Shown here: positions 10,690-21,773 of the stretch, piece after piece
Position numbering within the stretch: position 1 is the stretch's first letter
How the letters are laid out: each line of letters opens with the position of its first letter
Source: Alentia gelatinosa
Taxonomy: Eukaryota; Annelida; Polychaeta; Phyllodocida; Polynoidae
Reading direction: 5' to 3'
NCBI GenBank assembly: GCA_950022655.1
Contig: OX465579.1
Coordinates: 177,639,263-177,703,262, forward strand
Length of the DNA stretch: 64,000 nt
Made by a program: the position numbers and the translations under genes
The notes under the pieces: model-generated
The model's database searches: none
Told to the model about the DNA's origin: nothing
What the model saw: only the letters and a program-made list of their open reading frames with translations

Positions 10690-11255
10690 CTTCGTCCACA
10701 GCATTCTCTCCTCTTCATCTTGTCACGGACGCTCCCCGATCCGAGCCCCCTCCTGGAGGACAGGAAGCGATGCAGCTGGTTGGAGATACAGACAAGGTTG
10801 GACTTGCGCACCAGAGGACAGTCAACATTACTGAAAGAATTCGCGCCGTGGAGAATATTATCCGCATCCACACCAGAAACACAGTTCAGGGAATGCCACA
10901 GGACACTGGGGAGGTAAAACAACACCGCCTGGCCCAGCAGAATAAAGGGCACCCACTGGTAGTACATAACGGTCGCCTTACGTTCCTCTATCGGGGGAAT
11001 ATCATCTCCTAGCGGGAGATAGTAAGTGTTCTTCACCCAACAGTAGGAGTTGGTGTACTTCACGTGGGCATCCTCAAAGTGGGTAGGCTCGAAGCACGTT
11101 ATGGGTGTCCCCACGTACTGGTGCATGCCTACTGTAATGGTAAACACGATGAGAACGATCACCGAGTAACGACTGTTTAAACGATCCACGAAATCGCAAT
11201 CCTCCTTGGTGTTGGCGTTTGGAAGCTCGGTGAAAATACTCACGATAGAATCCAT
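10690..11255 (-). CDS. Innexin, coding exon 1 (N-terminal half)
   Basis: This exon encodes residues 1-188 plus two bases of codon 189. The ATG at 11255-11253 has a good context (ATCATGG) and gives the short N-terminus usual for innexins. TM1 spans about residues 31-49. Extracellular loop 1 carries the two conserved cysteines at 54 (GTPITCFEP) and 72 (NSYCWV). The family signature YYQWVP is at 98-103, leading into TM2 (about 101-122). The remainder is cytoplasmic loop. The donor is CGAAG|GTGAAT at 10690/10689. Joining to 7760 gives an uninterrupted reading (RECCGRR-FGAYLCVLY), matching the conserved start of TM3 in innexins. Total length is 414 residues. Translation past the donor stops at once (TGA), which supports the splice. 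Confidence 0.95.
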
Positions 11256-11327
11256 GATGGAGATTGAACACGCTCAAAAGTGGTTGGAGTTCAGGTTAAA
11301 GGTTTCTCAGTCCAGGCAGTGGTTTGC

Positions 11328-11334
11328 CTTTATA
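11328..11334 (-). promoter_or_regulatory. TATA-like box upstream of innexin
   Basis: The minus strand reads TATAAAG here, ending 73 bases before the start codon. That leaves room for a TATA-driven start and a 5' UTR of roughly 40-50 bases. It is the only such motif noted close to the gene. An additional upstream non-coding exon cannot be excluded. Confidence 0.35.
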
Positions 11335-11499
11335 ATATGTTTGAATCCACTTGGGAAAGTTTCCGTGGCTCCGTTTTGATATCGTTCGCTGGGGTATAGC
11401 AGGTATGACTGTATATCTCTCCGGTTTGGGTATAACCTTTCTCAGTTGTTCGTATGATGTATTTATCTAAATGGTGGTTGAAATGTTTCTAATTTGGCG

Positions 11500-11756
11500 G
11501 AGTTAAACGGCCCCGATGTTGTGTCATCGGCGACCTGACTTAAAGTGGGAGACTTCCCCACGACGCCGATCCCTGTCTGACTAACGACATCCTGGACCCG
11601 AGAAAAAACCTGGTGCGGGCTGCTACCCGGAAACGCTGACGTCCACCAGACGCTGGTCAGACGCTCAACCGCGCTCTGGCACTACTTTCTACTTCCGCCC
11701 GCGGAGCGTTACGGGTCGCTGGGTGTGATTGGGTGAGGGGAAGCTCCGGGGCATGT
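11500..11756. other. GC-rich patch upstream of innexin
   Basis: This is clearly more GC- and CpG-rich than its surroundings, between the innexin 5' end and a microsatellite. No protein is recognised. It could be a distal promoter or an old repeat. Confidence 0.35.
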
Positions 11757-11766
11757 GTGTGTGTGT

Positions 11767-11828
<62 letters not shown>

Positions 11829-11908
11829 ATGTATGTATGTATGTATGTATGTATGTATGTATGTATGTATGTATGTATGTATGTATGTATGTATGTATGT
11901 GTATGTAT
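11757..11908. repeat. (TG)n then (TATG)n microsatellite
   Basis: About 60 bases of TG are followed by about 85 bases of TATG. Cys/Val and His/Thr-rich ORFs over it are artefacts. Confidence 0.98.
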
Positions 11909-12631
11909 ACGCCCTCCAGAGGTTACTATTCTCCCTATTATCGCCAAGGGTAAATACAAGTTCCACTCGCGACCGACTGGGCAGACCACGACCATATGAA
12001 CTATAGTTTTCCCATTTATATTTGAAGAACCTGAATATAATTTCGGGTTTATATGTAGAAATAGCTGAAAAGCTGGGTTACGGTTCAAGGTTCTATCACA
12101 ATACAACGTCGGTAACAAGTGCACACCGGGACCTGTAAACAGACTGAATTATGGGATACCTCAATAGGGTCTATGGATGTATGTATGTGTGTATGTATGT
12201 GTGTATGTATGTATGTATGTATGTATGTATGTATGTATGTATGTATGTATGTATGTATGTATGTATGTGTGTATACTATCAGGAAACATCACAAAATTTC
12301 ATATGATTGTTTATATCGACTCTATTGAGGTATCCCATAATTCAGTCTGTTTACAAGTTCCGGTGTTCGCTGGTTGCCAACATTGTACGGTGATAGACCC
12401 TTGAATCGTAACCCACAATTATCCAGTTTAACGGTTTTTATAAATATTCAAATTGGAAATCCGATGTCAGAAATCGAAATTTCAGTTATTTCAACATATA
12501 AAACCAAAATTATATTCAGGTTATCCAAATATAAATGGGAAAACTATAGTTCATGTGGTCGTGGTGTGTCCAGTCAGTCGCGAGCGGAACTTGTATTTAC
12601 CCTGGGTGATTTAGTAACCTCTGGAGGGCGT
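11909..12631. mobile_element. Large foldback with a central (TATG)n
   Basis: The ends are ACGCCCTCCAGAGGTTAC and its complement at 12613-12631. The arms of about 260-300 bp match imperfectly throughout (AACTATAGTTTTCCCATTTA with its complement near 12530; GACTGAATTATGGGATACCT with its complement near 12330). The centre (about 12175-12270) is another TATG run. Confidence 0.8.
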
Positions 12632-12875
12632 CATGAGTTGTCTTAGCGAAATGATATCAGGAAGCAGAGCTGAGTGATATCTGTAGCAAAAGACAATGAA
12701 TGGCACATAATCATACATAAGAAATTTCATGATGTTTAGATTTGATCCTACCCTGTCACATCTTTTTAACTTCATATGTCACCAGTGGCATATAAGTAAT
12801 TTATGGCATAACTGCTATATACAGTCACACCATGTTAAATCTATGGAGATCTATATGAGGGGTAAGATAAATGTA
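12632..12875 (-). mobile_element. Composite palindromic element
   Basis: A hairpin (GATATCAGGAAGCAGAGCTG around the apex) is followed by module A with ends GATCCTACCCTG and GGGGTAAGATAAA. Hairpin relatives lie at 13738-13865 and 52026-52170. Confidence 0.6.
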
Positions 12876-12986
12876 TTCATTACGCATCAGTGTCCAAAGT
12901 AAACCTATAAGAGCTCTGTAAGGACGTACCTGGCGCATATACGGCATATAGCCTATGATCCATGGGCGCCGCCATGACGCCCCCCG

Positions 12987-13048
12987 AGTAGGTGTTCTTC
13001 ACTAAAGGAGGTGAAAAAGTAGGTGTTCTTCACTAAAGGAGGTGGAAA
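12987..13048. repeat. 31-bp tandem duplication
   Basis: GTAGGTGTTCTTCACTAAAG and 11 following bases occur twice in a row with one difference. Confidence 0.9.
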
Positions 13049-13545
13049 AGAAGTGAGTGATAATTGGGAAAGTTCACAACTTTAGCCTTGCTCACATATT
13101 TATATAAAGTGTTCCATATGGAAAATATCATGTCTTGGGTTTAGTTATTATGTCATCCTACTTTGGGATGGGTGTAGAGAGTCAAGGGAACCATGGTAAA
13201 ATATTGAAAGGCAGTTAATTTTGTACGTACAAAGAGTCAGAATACAGGTTCCGTCCCCCGACCACCTAGTGACTGCTTCGTGAACTAACAATGGCTCTGT
13301 CCCCTATAGATATGTAATATACTCTGGGTTGAGATAGCGGGCGCATAAAGAACTAATATCGGCATGCCACCATCTGGGAAAGGTGGATAATAAATAGAGT
13401 TTAGATATGAGCGGTAGCATGCTCCTCAGAGTTAACCCTCGACGAGAAACCTCAGAATGCCACGCAATATCCTCGCATACACTCAGGTGTTACTATGTGT
13501 CAACTCCTCTGACCATACCACCGCTTGTTTCTGAAACTATTGTTT
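13049..13545. other. Intergenic, nothing recognised
   Basis: No coding or repeat signal was noticed. Confidence 0.35.
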
Positions 13546-13865
13546 GTCCTACCCCTCATATAATAAATATCCATAGACTTAACATGGTGTGATTGTATGC
13601 CACAGCTTTGTCATAAACAATACATGACAGGTTAGGATAAACTTAAAACATCAAAAAAAAAAAAATTTCCAACACAGGATAGTTTCCAACAATAGAAACA
13701 TCCATGTGAACGAAAAAATAAACCCCCTAAATTTTAAACATCACTCAATTTGATATGATTGTTTACATGGCGTTTGTTATCTTCTGCTACAGAAATCACT
13801 CAGCTCCACTTTGTGAGATCATTTCGCGAATATAACTCACGCCATATGAAATTCTGTGATGTTTC
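13546..13865 (+). mobile_element. Composite palindromic element, interrupted
   Basis: Short module A runs from TTGTCCTACCCCTC to GGTTAGGATAAAC. About 100 AT-rich bases follow, then a hairpin around AATCACTCAGCTCCACTTTG with arms CATATGAAATTCTGTGATGT and its partial complement. Confidence 0.55.
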
Positions 13866-14399
13866 ATGATAGTATTCATGTATACATGTATACATCTATA
13901 TGTATGTACAGTGTATATGTTTTTTGTTTTTTTGTGTGGGAAACATGCTCAGATACGCTGCCTAGGTTAAGTCACATCCTACAATTCATAATGACTGAAA
14001 TATGTTTTGTGTGCTTTGACAAAACCAAATTGATAGAATATCCCTATTTTCAATTATTTGATTTATACAGGAAATGTATTGAAAAATATTGTTTTCTTCA
14101 AATCTCTCAAAAACAAGGACGGCGACCTATGATTTTTAAAAGTTAAATGTATAGGACTCAGCATTTGCTATTTTCTGTGTAAGTTTTTAAAAAATGGCAT
14201 GGGTTTTACTATGTGAAAAAAATCTTTTAAAGATGTCTACACAGTCTATTATAATACCGTCATTATTATAGATTATAAATTAAAACTAGCACGGTGACCC
14301 CCAATTTTTAAGATAGATATGTGTTCTACAATTCCTTGAAATCATCATAACTAATTTTCAGGAAAGTGAAATTTAATTTTCAAGGCAAATTGTCCGATA
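13866..14399. other. AT-rich intergenic DNA
   Basis: Nothing is recognised apart from short TA-rich runs. Confidence 0.35.
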
Positions 14400-15065
14400 T
14401 GTCTTTAAGTGCCGAGTCCACAAGCATTTTGTTATATCTTGTAAGATCATTGCCCCTGTGTGTGGAGCCCCTATTATCGCTCACGGGGGGCTCTTCTGAG
14501 GCTGCGACCCAACCCAGAGGAGGTGAGAAGTGCAGCGCCCCCTATAGTTTTGATCTGGGAGCTGTTTCAAAACGTGGGTTAAGTCTATGGTTTTGAAACA
14601 GCTTCCTGGACTCGAATGACAGCTGATGCAGATTCCCATACAAAAGTATTGCATAAATGGGCTAATTAAGAACAGCTACTACATACTATCTGTTATAGCT
14701 CTATCAAAAATCTGTTCAGATATTGATAGAGTGGCATCTAATTCATTCCGAACCACAATAGAGCTCAATAGAGCTCCATGTTTTATAGCACAGGTATATG
14801 ACATATATATCACTAATTAGGCCCATGTCTTAGGTTTCTAACAATGTTCTGTTTATCAAAATCGGCCTGTTATTCATGACACAAGAGCTATTTGCATTTT
14901 TCATGTTTTTGGTGGGGGTTCTTCTCAGAGCTCCTTCCATCTTGCTGGCATGTTTGAAAGTGGCGCTGTAAGGCAGCCGCGATCGTATATATGAACCAAG
15001 TCGGTTCGCTGTGCTTCACACCTCCTCTGGATCCAACCAGACATTTTAACCTGATTAAGTTCAAC
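14400..15065. repeat. Inverted-repeat element related to 61700-61960
   Basis: GTGTGTGGAGCCCCTATTAT and CCCAGAGGAGGTG on the left are partly mirrored by CACCTCCTCTGG at about 15030. The segment AAGATCATT..GTGTGTGGAGCCCCTATTATCG recurs in complement at about 61815-61875. A 12-bp hairpin (AGCTGTTTCAAAAC / GTTTTGAAACAGCT) sits at 14560-14605. Confidence 0.5.
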
Positions 15066-15261
15066 TTCCCTGACCTTGATTTAGTTTAACTTAATTCCCT
15101 GCACCATCCAATATCCACCTAGATACAGATATTTTGTCACTTTATGCAGATCCATAAAGACTCCTAAACCTTTCAGATCCATCGCTAAATACCCTGTATT
15201 TTTTTGATTATGCAACACATACAGCGCTCCTGATAACTTCACTTTTTCGGATAACATGTCT

Positions 15262-15446
15262 CACCGAAGGGTTGTGGTCTCTTTGGTAAACATCACATTC
15301 CACAACACAAACGTCACGCTGCCCCAGGTGGGTTTCCCAACCGTTAGAAAGATGCACAAGTCACGCTGGTTGCACACGACCGACAAAGAAAGGTCATCTC
15401 TGTCTTTGTAAAACATTGCACAACCAGGAAAATCAGATTAAGGTGT
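15262..15446 (-). repeat. Unique tail of the 44-bp-array element, copy 2
   Basis: Complement of 2259-2442 with few differences. GAAGGGTTGTGGTCTCTTTG marks the outer end. Confidence 0.75.
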
Positions 15447-16105
15447 GTACAGACATCTGATCTTATAGGGTGACGTAGACACAGCAGTTTACACAGACAT
15501 CTGATCTTATAGGGTGGCGTAGATACAACAGTTTACTAGGACATCTGATCTTATAGGGTGACGTAGACACAGCAGTTTACACAGACATCTGATCTTATAG
15601 GGTGACATAGACACAGCAGTTTACACAGACATCTGATCTTATAGGGTGACGTAGATACACAGTTTGCACAGACATCTGATATTATAGGGTGACGTAGACA
15701 CAGCAGTTTACACAGACATCTGATCTTATAGGGTGACGTAGACACAGCAGTTTACACAGACATCTGATCTTATAGGGTGGCGTAGACACAGCAGTTTACA
15801 CAGACATCTGATCTTATAGGGTGACATAGACACAGCAGTTTACACTGACATCTGATCTTATAGGGTGAAGTAGACACAGCAGTTTACACAGATATCTGAT
15901 CTTATAGGGTGACGTAGACACAGCAGTTTACACGGACATCTGATCTTATAGGGTGACGTAGATACAGCATTTTACACGGACATCTGATCTTATAGGGTGA
16001 CATAGATACAGCAGTTTACACAGACATCTGATCTTATAGGGTGACGTAGACACAGCAGTTTACACGGACATCTGATCTTATAGGGTGACGTAGATACAGC
16101 AGTTG
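15447..16105 (-). repeat. 44-bp minisatellite, about 15 units, inverted
   Basis: ACATCTGATCTTATAGGGTG repeats from 15453 to 16068 with a 44-base step and one or two single-base losses. It is in inverse orientation to 1283-2258. Confidence 0.95.
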
Positions 16106-16324
16106 TTCTGTCAAGCACTGAACTGAGGCTAGGTTTTATCACACATATAAGTGAGAGACAAATCCAATCAGTTGTTGTCCTATGTATAGCTCTCAAAATA
16201 TAGTATGAGGAAATGATCATGTACTAAATGACAGAAATTTATGTAGTTTGTACCTAACCATTATTTTCATTGAGTAGACAATGGTCTTCCATGTAGAGTC
16301 GTACAAGTATGGAGAAGAGACCAG

Positions 16325-16885
16325 TAAATGAGAGTAGCGGGGGACTTTATTTTACTGTACGAGCCCCGTGGTGAGTCCTGTGAGGGGAGACTGGTAAATG
16401 AGGAATGATGTATTAAACAACTCACACAGTGGTATCTAACAGAGAAGGGACTTTATTTTACTGTACGAGCCCCGTGGTGAATCATGTGAGGGGAGACTGG
16501 TAAATGAGGAATGATGTATTAAACAACTCACACAGTGGGATCTAACAGAGAAGGGACTTTATTTTACTGTACGAGCCCCGTGGTGAGTCTTGTGAGGGGA
16601 GACTGGTAAATGAGGAATGATGTATTAAACAACTCACACAGTGGGATCTAACAGAGCAGGCACTTTATTTTACTGTACGAGCCCCGTGGTGAATCATGTG
16701 AGGGGAGACTGGTAAATGAGGAATGATGTATTAAACAACTCACACAGTGGGATCTAACAGAGAAGGGACTTTATTTTACTGTACGAGCCCCGTGGTGAAT
16801 CATGTGAGGGGAGACTGGTAAATGAGGAATGATGTATTAAACAACTCACACAGTGGGATCTAACAGAGCAGGCACTTTATTAGAG
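16325..16885. repeat. 106-bp tandem repeat, about 5 units
   Basis: ACTTTATTTTACTGTACGAG recurs at 16344, 16450, 16556, 16662 and 16768, an exact 106-base step; a partial unit closes the array. An orphan piece lies at 17265-17330. Confidence 0.95.
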
Positions 16886-17185
16886 CGTGCTTGCACGCGC
16901 TAAATACATCATCTAGAGCTTAGAGTGGTCACATTGAACTTTCAGTGTGCTTCCAGAAAACTATCCTTTCACTATCTGCATGATGTTCAATGTGATAGTA
17001 AGAACAGAGCAGGGAGCCAGTGTCTCAGGGTCTCAGAGGTGTACCCAGCTGACCATGACCAATCATTGAAAACCAAAATACCTCAACACGCACTGGTGCT
17101 TGATCTGTTTGGATCCTAGATAGGCAGTTGCAGAAATAGCAAGTTGACTGGGTGCAAGTGGGTTAGAGAAAACTGTCCATAGACT
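16884..17185 (+). repeat. Dispersed ~300-bp repeat, inverse mate at 32686-32985
   Basis: It begins AGAGCGTGCTTGCACGC and contains GAGTGGTCACAT, CTATCCTTTCACTATCTG, TGACCATGACCAATCA and AGTTGACTGGGTGCAAGTGG. All these blocks occur in complement at 32686-32985. Confidence 0.8.
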
Positions 17186-17361
17186 GGATCTAATCCAAAC
17201 CTTTTAATTATTATTCATCTAGAATTGCACGCTCATTCATCTATGATGAACATACTATTTGCTCCTAGTTTTACTGTGTGAGCCCCGTGGTGAATCATGT
17301 GAGGGGAGACTGGTAAATGAGGGGTGTCGTGTCTAAAGACAATGCACGCAGCGGCATCTAA

Positions 17362-17580
17362 AAGCCTGTTTCCTTTGGCTGACGAAAACGGTGTCGATTT
17401 TTTTGTGTTTTCCTAATAGCTCATTCCCATTGGCCGTCACTGATATACAGTCAGGAACCACTGACAGACCTTTAGCACTGGTGACGCAAAATGTAAATAG
17501 GCTATTATGAGAACACAGAAAATCTACACCATTTTTCTCGGCAAATGGAAAAAGGCCTTATCAGGGCAGAGGAGAACATT
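17362..17580. mobile_element. Inverted-repeat element (GGCCAATGGAAA family)
   Basis: The left end AAGCCTGTTTCCTTTGGCTG with GACGAAAACGGTGTCGATTT is mirrored by AAATCTACACCATTTTTCTC and GGCAAATGGAAAAAGGCCTT. It is a 219-bp non-autonomous element. Confidence 0.7.
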
Positions 17581-18436
17581 ATTATAATTCAACTACAAGG
17601 TTGGTTTTCGAATACGGCTAAGACTAGAACTGGATGAGCTACACAAAATTAGGGTTGGTTGCCAATCTCGGATAGCTCTCTGGTATCAGAGACTTAACTT
17701 AGTCTTCACTAGATGGCGCCACACTACCATGAGCAAATGTACTTCTTATGATCTACACCAGGTGGGGATACTGTGCCATAAGTTAAATATCTCAACCAAA
17801 GAACCAGAACCCACTAGTTCACGGCGCTGCACGGTGAGTGGGCTTTCCAGGGGTTCTAGTTCTCTTATCTCAACACACATAAAGACGAATTGCCCTTAAA
17901 AGTATTTACCAGTTTTATTGTTCAATACAATATTGGTTAGGGAACGAAGGTCGGCAGGTGAGATATACCTACTAATAGTAATAAAGCTAAACGACGTTGC
18001 GATATGTAATTCCCATTTCAAAATTAACAATTGAACGATGTTCCAACCCCCTGACAGATTCTTTAGTGCATTTTCTAGGGTTATCATTTAATAAATTTAA
18101 AGTTCGTTCGCTAAGATAACCTTAGTTGTCCTTAGCGGTGTTCATAAGTGTCAAATTAAATGAAACAAGACAAATAGAAACATGTGAGAATTTCAAAACA
18201 TACACCAAAGGAAACCTCAATGCCCTAAGACTAACCTATTAGGAGTTGTATTTTTTACCAGTATCCTAAACCTCACCCTCAACATTTTAAAAAACAGGAA
18301 TTAAAATCGATGTAAATGCATTGTACATATCATATAGTATTAGTTTCGTTTTGTGCAGCCAAGTGAATAAAGATGTATACCGGAAATCATGTTAATCAAA
18401 TATTGTACTGCCAATTGCCCAACTTCTATACAATTA
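17581..18436. other. Intergenic, nothing recognised
   Basis: AT-rich; the open frame at 17896-18087 (minus) has no recognisable features. Confidence 0.35.
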
Positions 18437-19323
18437 CAGTAAAACCCCTCTTAAGGGGACACCCTCCGTTCCGGGCCAAGTGTCCCCTTAAGCGGGGTGG
18501 CCCCTTAAGCGGGGTTTTCAGGATGCCAGTGGTTATACAATAGAGAATATCTACATAAATGAAGGAAATGATGGTTATTAGGTTAAAAGGTTTATTAATA
18601 AATAAGCAAATAAATATAAATTAATACAATATAAATTAATAAAAATTAATATGAATGTATAAAAAAAAAAAAAAATAGATAAAAGAGGTTGAAGATGGAT
18701 ATGCATTCCTTGTGAAATTTGCTCCTTTGTACACCCCCGTTCAATGTCCCCCCCCCCCCCCCCCCCCCGTAACTTCTGAGAGAATTCAGCAGCCCTATAA
18801 GAGACTCACCGTGAGCCGCTCAGAGCCGCAACGGCTCACTGAATACCGTACCTTCAAAGCCCCCAGCCCTCCCTGTGTCGCCCACCGCTAACCTGTAAGC
18901 GGGCCTCTTGCCTGGCACCTTCAGCAGGCGCGAAAATCACTGGTACTAATATCCACTCACTGTGGCCCGCCCAGAGCCGCTGGAGATGTAGGGATTACCA
19001 TTCAAACAACACACTCCGGCCGCCCGGGCCCGCCCGGGAATGCTCAGTCTATTATTCTGGTCGTGACAGCTGTCTGTCCCGTACAAACGGGCACCATAAA
19101 CTTGGATTTTCAGTGTTTTTGATATGATGTCCCCCCAAACTGTCCCCTTAAACGGGGTTTTTAAGCATTTCTGTACCGAAAAACTGTCCCCTAAAGCGGG
19201 GTGACCCCTTAAGCGGGGTTAAAATAAACTCTTAATAGAGGGAAAAATTTCCGTTCCGAGCAAATTGTCCCCTAAAGCGGGGTGTCCCCTTAAGAGGGGT
19301 GTCCCGGAAGAGGGGTTTTACTG
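18437..19323. mobile_element. 887-bp TA-flanked MITE, Tc1/mariner-like ends
   Basis: Termini CAGTAAAACCCCTCTTAAG and its complement are flanked by TA on both sides (18435-18436, 19324-19325), as expected for IS630/Tc1-mariner transposition. TGTCCCCTTAAGCGGGG is repeated subterminally at both ends. The GC-rich middle has no transposase. A poly-C run of about 20 lies at 18749-18768. Confidence 0.75.
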
Positions 19324-19325
19324 TA

Positions 19326-19700
19326 CTGACCGAAACTGTCTAAATGGCCCTGGAGCCTACTGAAAACAGGATATATAAACTCTCCCAGTAGATTACTCCA
19401 GAATAAAAATCAATCTAAAAAAAATAAATAAATAAATAAAGTAGACATATCGTCCATGCCCATGGGTATCCTCGGCATGCAGATAATAAGGGTCTTTTTA
19501 TACGATCCTAGATTATTAAACTGGCCCCTGGATCCTAAATTTGTCTATTCATATCACCGCTAGATGGCAGCTCTCACAGTCGATGCGCCACTTAGCGGAA
19601 CTATTAGGCGTTGAACTTTACACTCTTTCAGCAGAGATCCTGAACCTGTGATAGTCAAAGCATTACAAAGGATGTGGTGTGAGACTGAAGCTGTAGGGCG
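19326..19700. other. Region 5' of IRP1
   Basis: AT-rich up to about 19550, then increasingly CpG-containing toward the IRP1 start. No other gene is seen. Confidence 0.35.
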
Positions 19701-19704
19701 CGCT

Positions 19705-19741
19705 GACCAATCAGAGGCCGCGGCACAGTCCAACTTCCGGT
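19705..19741 (+). promoter_or_regulatory. IRP1 core promoter motifs (CCAAT, ETS-like)
   Basis: GACCAATCAGAGG holds a CCAAT box (19707-19711), and ACTTCCGG (about 19733-19740) fits an ETS-type site. Both lie within 65 bases of the start codon in a GC-rich stretch without a TATA box. This arrangement is typical of broadly expressed genes. The transcription start is not visible. Confidence 0.45.
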
Positions 19742-19769
19742 ATCGCGCGTGTCATTGCAGTGTTCCACA

Positions 19770-19782
19770 ATGGCCGGCGAAG
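19770..19782 (+). CDS. ACO1: IRP1 coding exon 1 (MAGE + split codon)
   Basis: ATGGCCGGCGAAG is followed by a consensus donor GTAAGT. The exon encodes only MAGE and the first base of a Gly codon. The start is supported by the CpG-rich promoter, the perfect donor and the in-frame join to exon 2 (G-VKNPFES), matching the short NPF-containing N-terminus of IRP1 proteins. A longer upstream start is unlikely. Confidence 0.8.
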
Positions 19783-20029
19783 GTAAGTTCCCTTTTCCCG
19801 TCCTCATTTGTTGATGCATTTCTGGCTGTCAGAAAAGAAACTCCGATATATCACACTGAGACAGTCAGCGTAATTCGGTGATGGTTGGACTGGGAATCGG
19901 TTGGAACTGGTTCTGTGCTGCCGGGATTCGCAGTCACGTAAATTCGCGATTTCTGTCACGGAATCCTCGGGTGGACTCTGTGTTGGATCTCACGTCAGCC
20001 TTTTATCTGTGGATCTCTCCACCTCGACT

Positions 20030-20263
20030 GTTGTAATCTAAGTTGGCATTGTTACAACACCCACGAGAACCTGTGTATCGTCAGTCAACGCCAGGTTAAC
20101 TCACCAGATCGCCGATTATTCATAAATCTATGAGATGTTCTTTGTGACAGTCTCAGAGTTCCTGTCAGAACTGCGTCGACGTCTTACGCAATGTTTATTT
20201 TGATTTTTTTATTGTCGTAAAACACTTGTACTTGTTTTGAGTTTATCTTGAAGTTTGGGGTTC
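20030..20263 (+). repeat. Intron 1 segment duplicated in intron 4
   Basis: From GTTGTAATCTAAGTTGGC to GAAGTTTGGGGTTC this 234-bp stretch is about 90% the same as 63519-63746, in the same orientation. No other copy is seen in the window. It looks like ordinary intron sequence here, without flanking direct repeats. Confidence 0.85.
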
Positions 20264-20445
20264 AAGGGTCAAATTAGGGGATTGTAGCAACATGAAGGAG
20301 ACATTTTTGATAACGGGAAATGTTGAAATGTTATGATGAAGGTTCACCATGAAGCGTAAGTCGGTGACTGTGGTAAATAGTGGCTTCTTTCACAATCTTT
20401 CCACATACAATTGACTGTCGTTGCGAATCTTAAAAACTTAAGCTA

Positions 20446-20801
20446 AGGCCACTCAAAAAAAAACCTTGTTTCTCATCACCGCGCGCATCAGAAAAAACGA
20501 TTTTAGAAGATTTTTTTTTGTTTTTTAATAGATGAACCTTGATAGAAATTATGAAAGGTATGTGCATTTAGTATCAAATTAAAGCTCCTGATGTCAGGGA
20601 TGCATTAAATGTATAGCCAGTTAAAATCCGGAAACCCCGCGTAAGCAGCCACTTTGGCCTGGATAGGAGGGTGTCTGCTTATGCGGGGTTTTACTGTATG
20701 TCTGCCATCTGTGATATAGCAACAAAAAAACAAAAAAAACGTCCTCGTCATATTTTTCATGGCTTGGTGATGAGAATCAAGTTGGTCTTTTTTAGTGGCC
20801 T
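20446..20801. mobile_element. MITE, AGGCCACT...AGTGGCCT, copy 1
   Basis: The terminal inverted repeats AGGCCACTCAAAAAA and TTTTTTAGTGGCCT are followed inward by TTGTTTCTCATCACC and its complement. A smaller unit ending GCGGGGTTTTACTGTA (about 20617-20698) is nested inside. A second copy lies at 34444-34804. Confidence 0.8.
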
Positions 20802-21071
20802 AAACAAAGTTAAGTGAAATTGCGTTATATTGAGTTATCATATTTGCGGAAATTGCCAGAGTTCATATCCAATTGTTTGACACTTATACATCTCTGACAT
20901 AGTTCCCCATGGAGATAATTAAGACTTTGTTCAATTTTAAGCTAGATTTGTACCTGTTGCAATGTAGACCTCCTTCACCTAGATTCGACTCCAAAAAAAA
21001 GAAAAGGATCGAGACTCTTATGCACAGAGTGATTGCTAGTTCTGCCACCATCCGTCAGGAAATTGAAAGAT

Positions 21072-21475
21072 AGTGCCACTGAATCATAGACGTTTTGTGG
21101 TGACCACCTTTTCGCGGTGGCGATTGGACGATTTGCAGTGGATGTTTTGTGTTGAGCATGCGGACGATTTGCTGTGATCTTTTCATGGCTCGAGATGCAC
21201 CAGAGGCCGGCCCTTGCCTGGCAGACGGCGGGTGACCGGGTGCGAAATCCTAACCCTAGGGATTCCCCCTTGATGATGTCATATTCAAAACTGAACAAGA
21301 GAGAAGGGGGCAGCAAGAGAGGATTGGCTGCAACAAGGGCACCCCATTCCATTCAGTTTTTACCCCAAACGTCCAACACGTCCCACAGGGAATGTCACGT
21401 TAAAACGTCCAAACCCACCGCAAATCGGTAGTCACCGCAAATCGTCTAAGTACTGTGTCACTGTAGTCGGGAGAC
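21072..21475. repeat. Foldback with GACGATTTGCGGTG motifs
   Basis: GACGTTTTGTGGTGACCACC and GACGATTTGCAGTGG on the left face CCACCGCAAATCG and CACCGCAAATCGTC on the right. An AGTGCCACT / AGTGACACAG-like outer end is visible. The ORFs on both strands are not protein-like. Confidence 0.5.
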
Positions 21476-21773
21476 ACCACCTATCTTCTGTTTACATAAT
21501 CTGTAGATAATCGTAAGGCTAGGGTAAAACCCCTTTATGGCAAAGCCAAAAAATATCTTTAACAAAATCTGTTGATACCTGGCCCTGTCACCTGGTGTTG
21601 TGCTTAGTGTCGGGGGCCAAAATATCAAAGCCAAAGTATAGGGGGCCAAAGTGAACCCACTTTAACTGCAGAACCGTTCGCAGAACACCATTTACAAATA
21701 CTCAGTACTTTGACTATAGAGGTTTGAGATTATCTTCGCTGTCGACATCGTGTAAGCTGCTCCACTACACTCA

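Noticed and set aside
19750..19779. Iron-responsive element at the IRP1 start codon (CAGTGT next to ATG)
   Set aside because: CATTG/CAATG can pair around a 10-base loop containing CAGTGT, but the five bases on either side of CAGTGN do not form the required upper stem and no bulged C is placed correctly.
20975..21352. 125-codon minus-strand ORF as a gene
   Set aside because: It lies across a foldback with repeated GACGATTTGC motifs and shows no domain or splice context.
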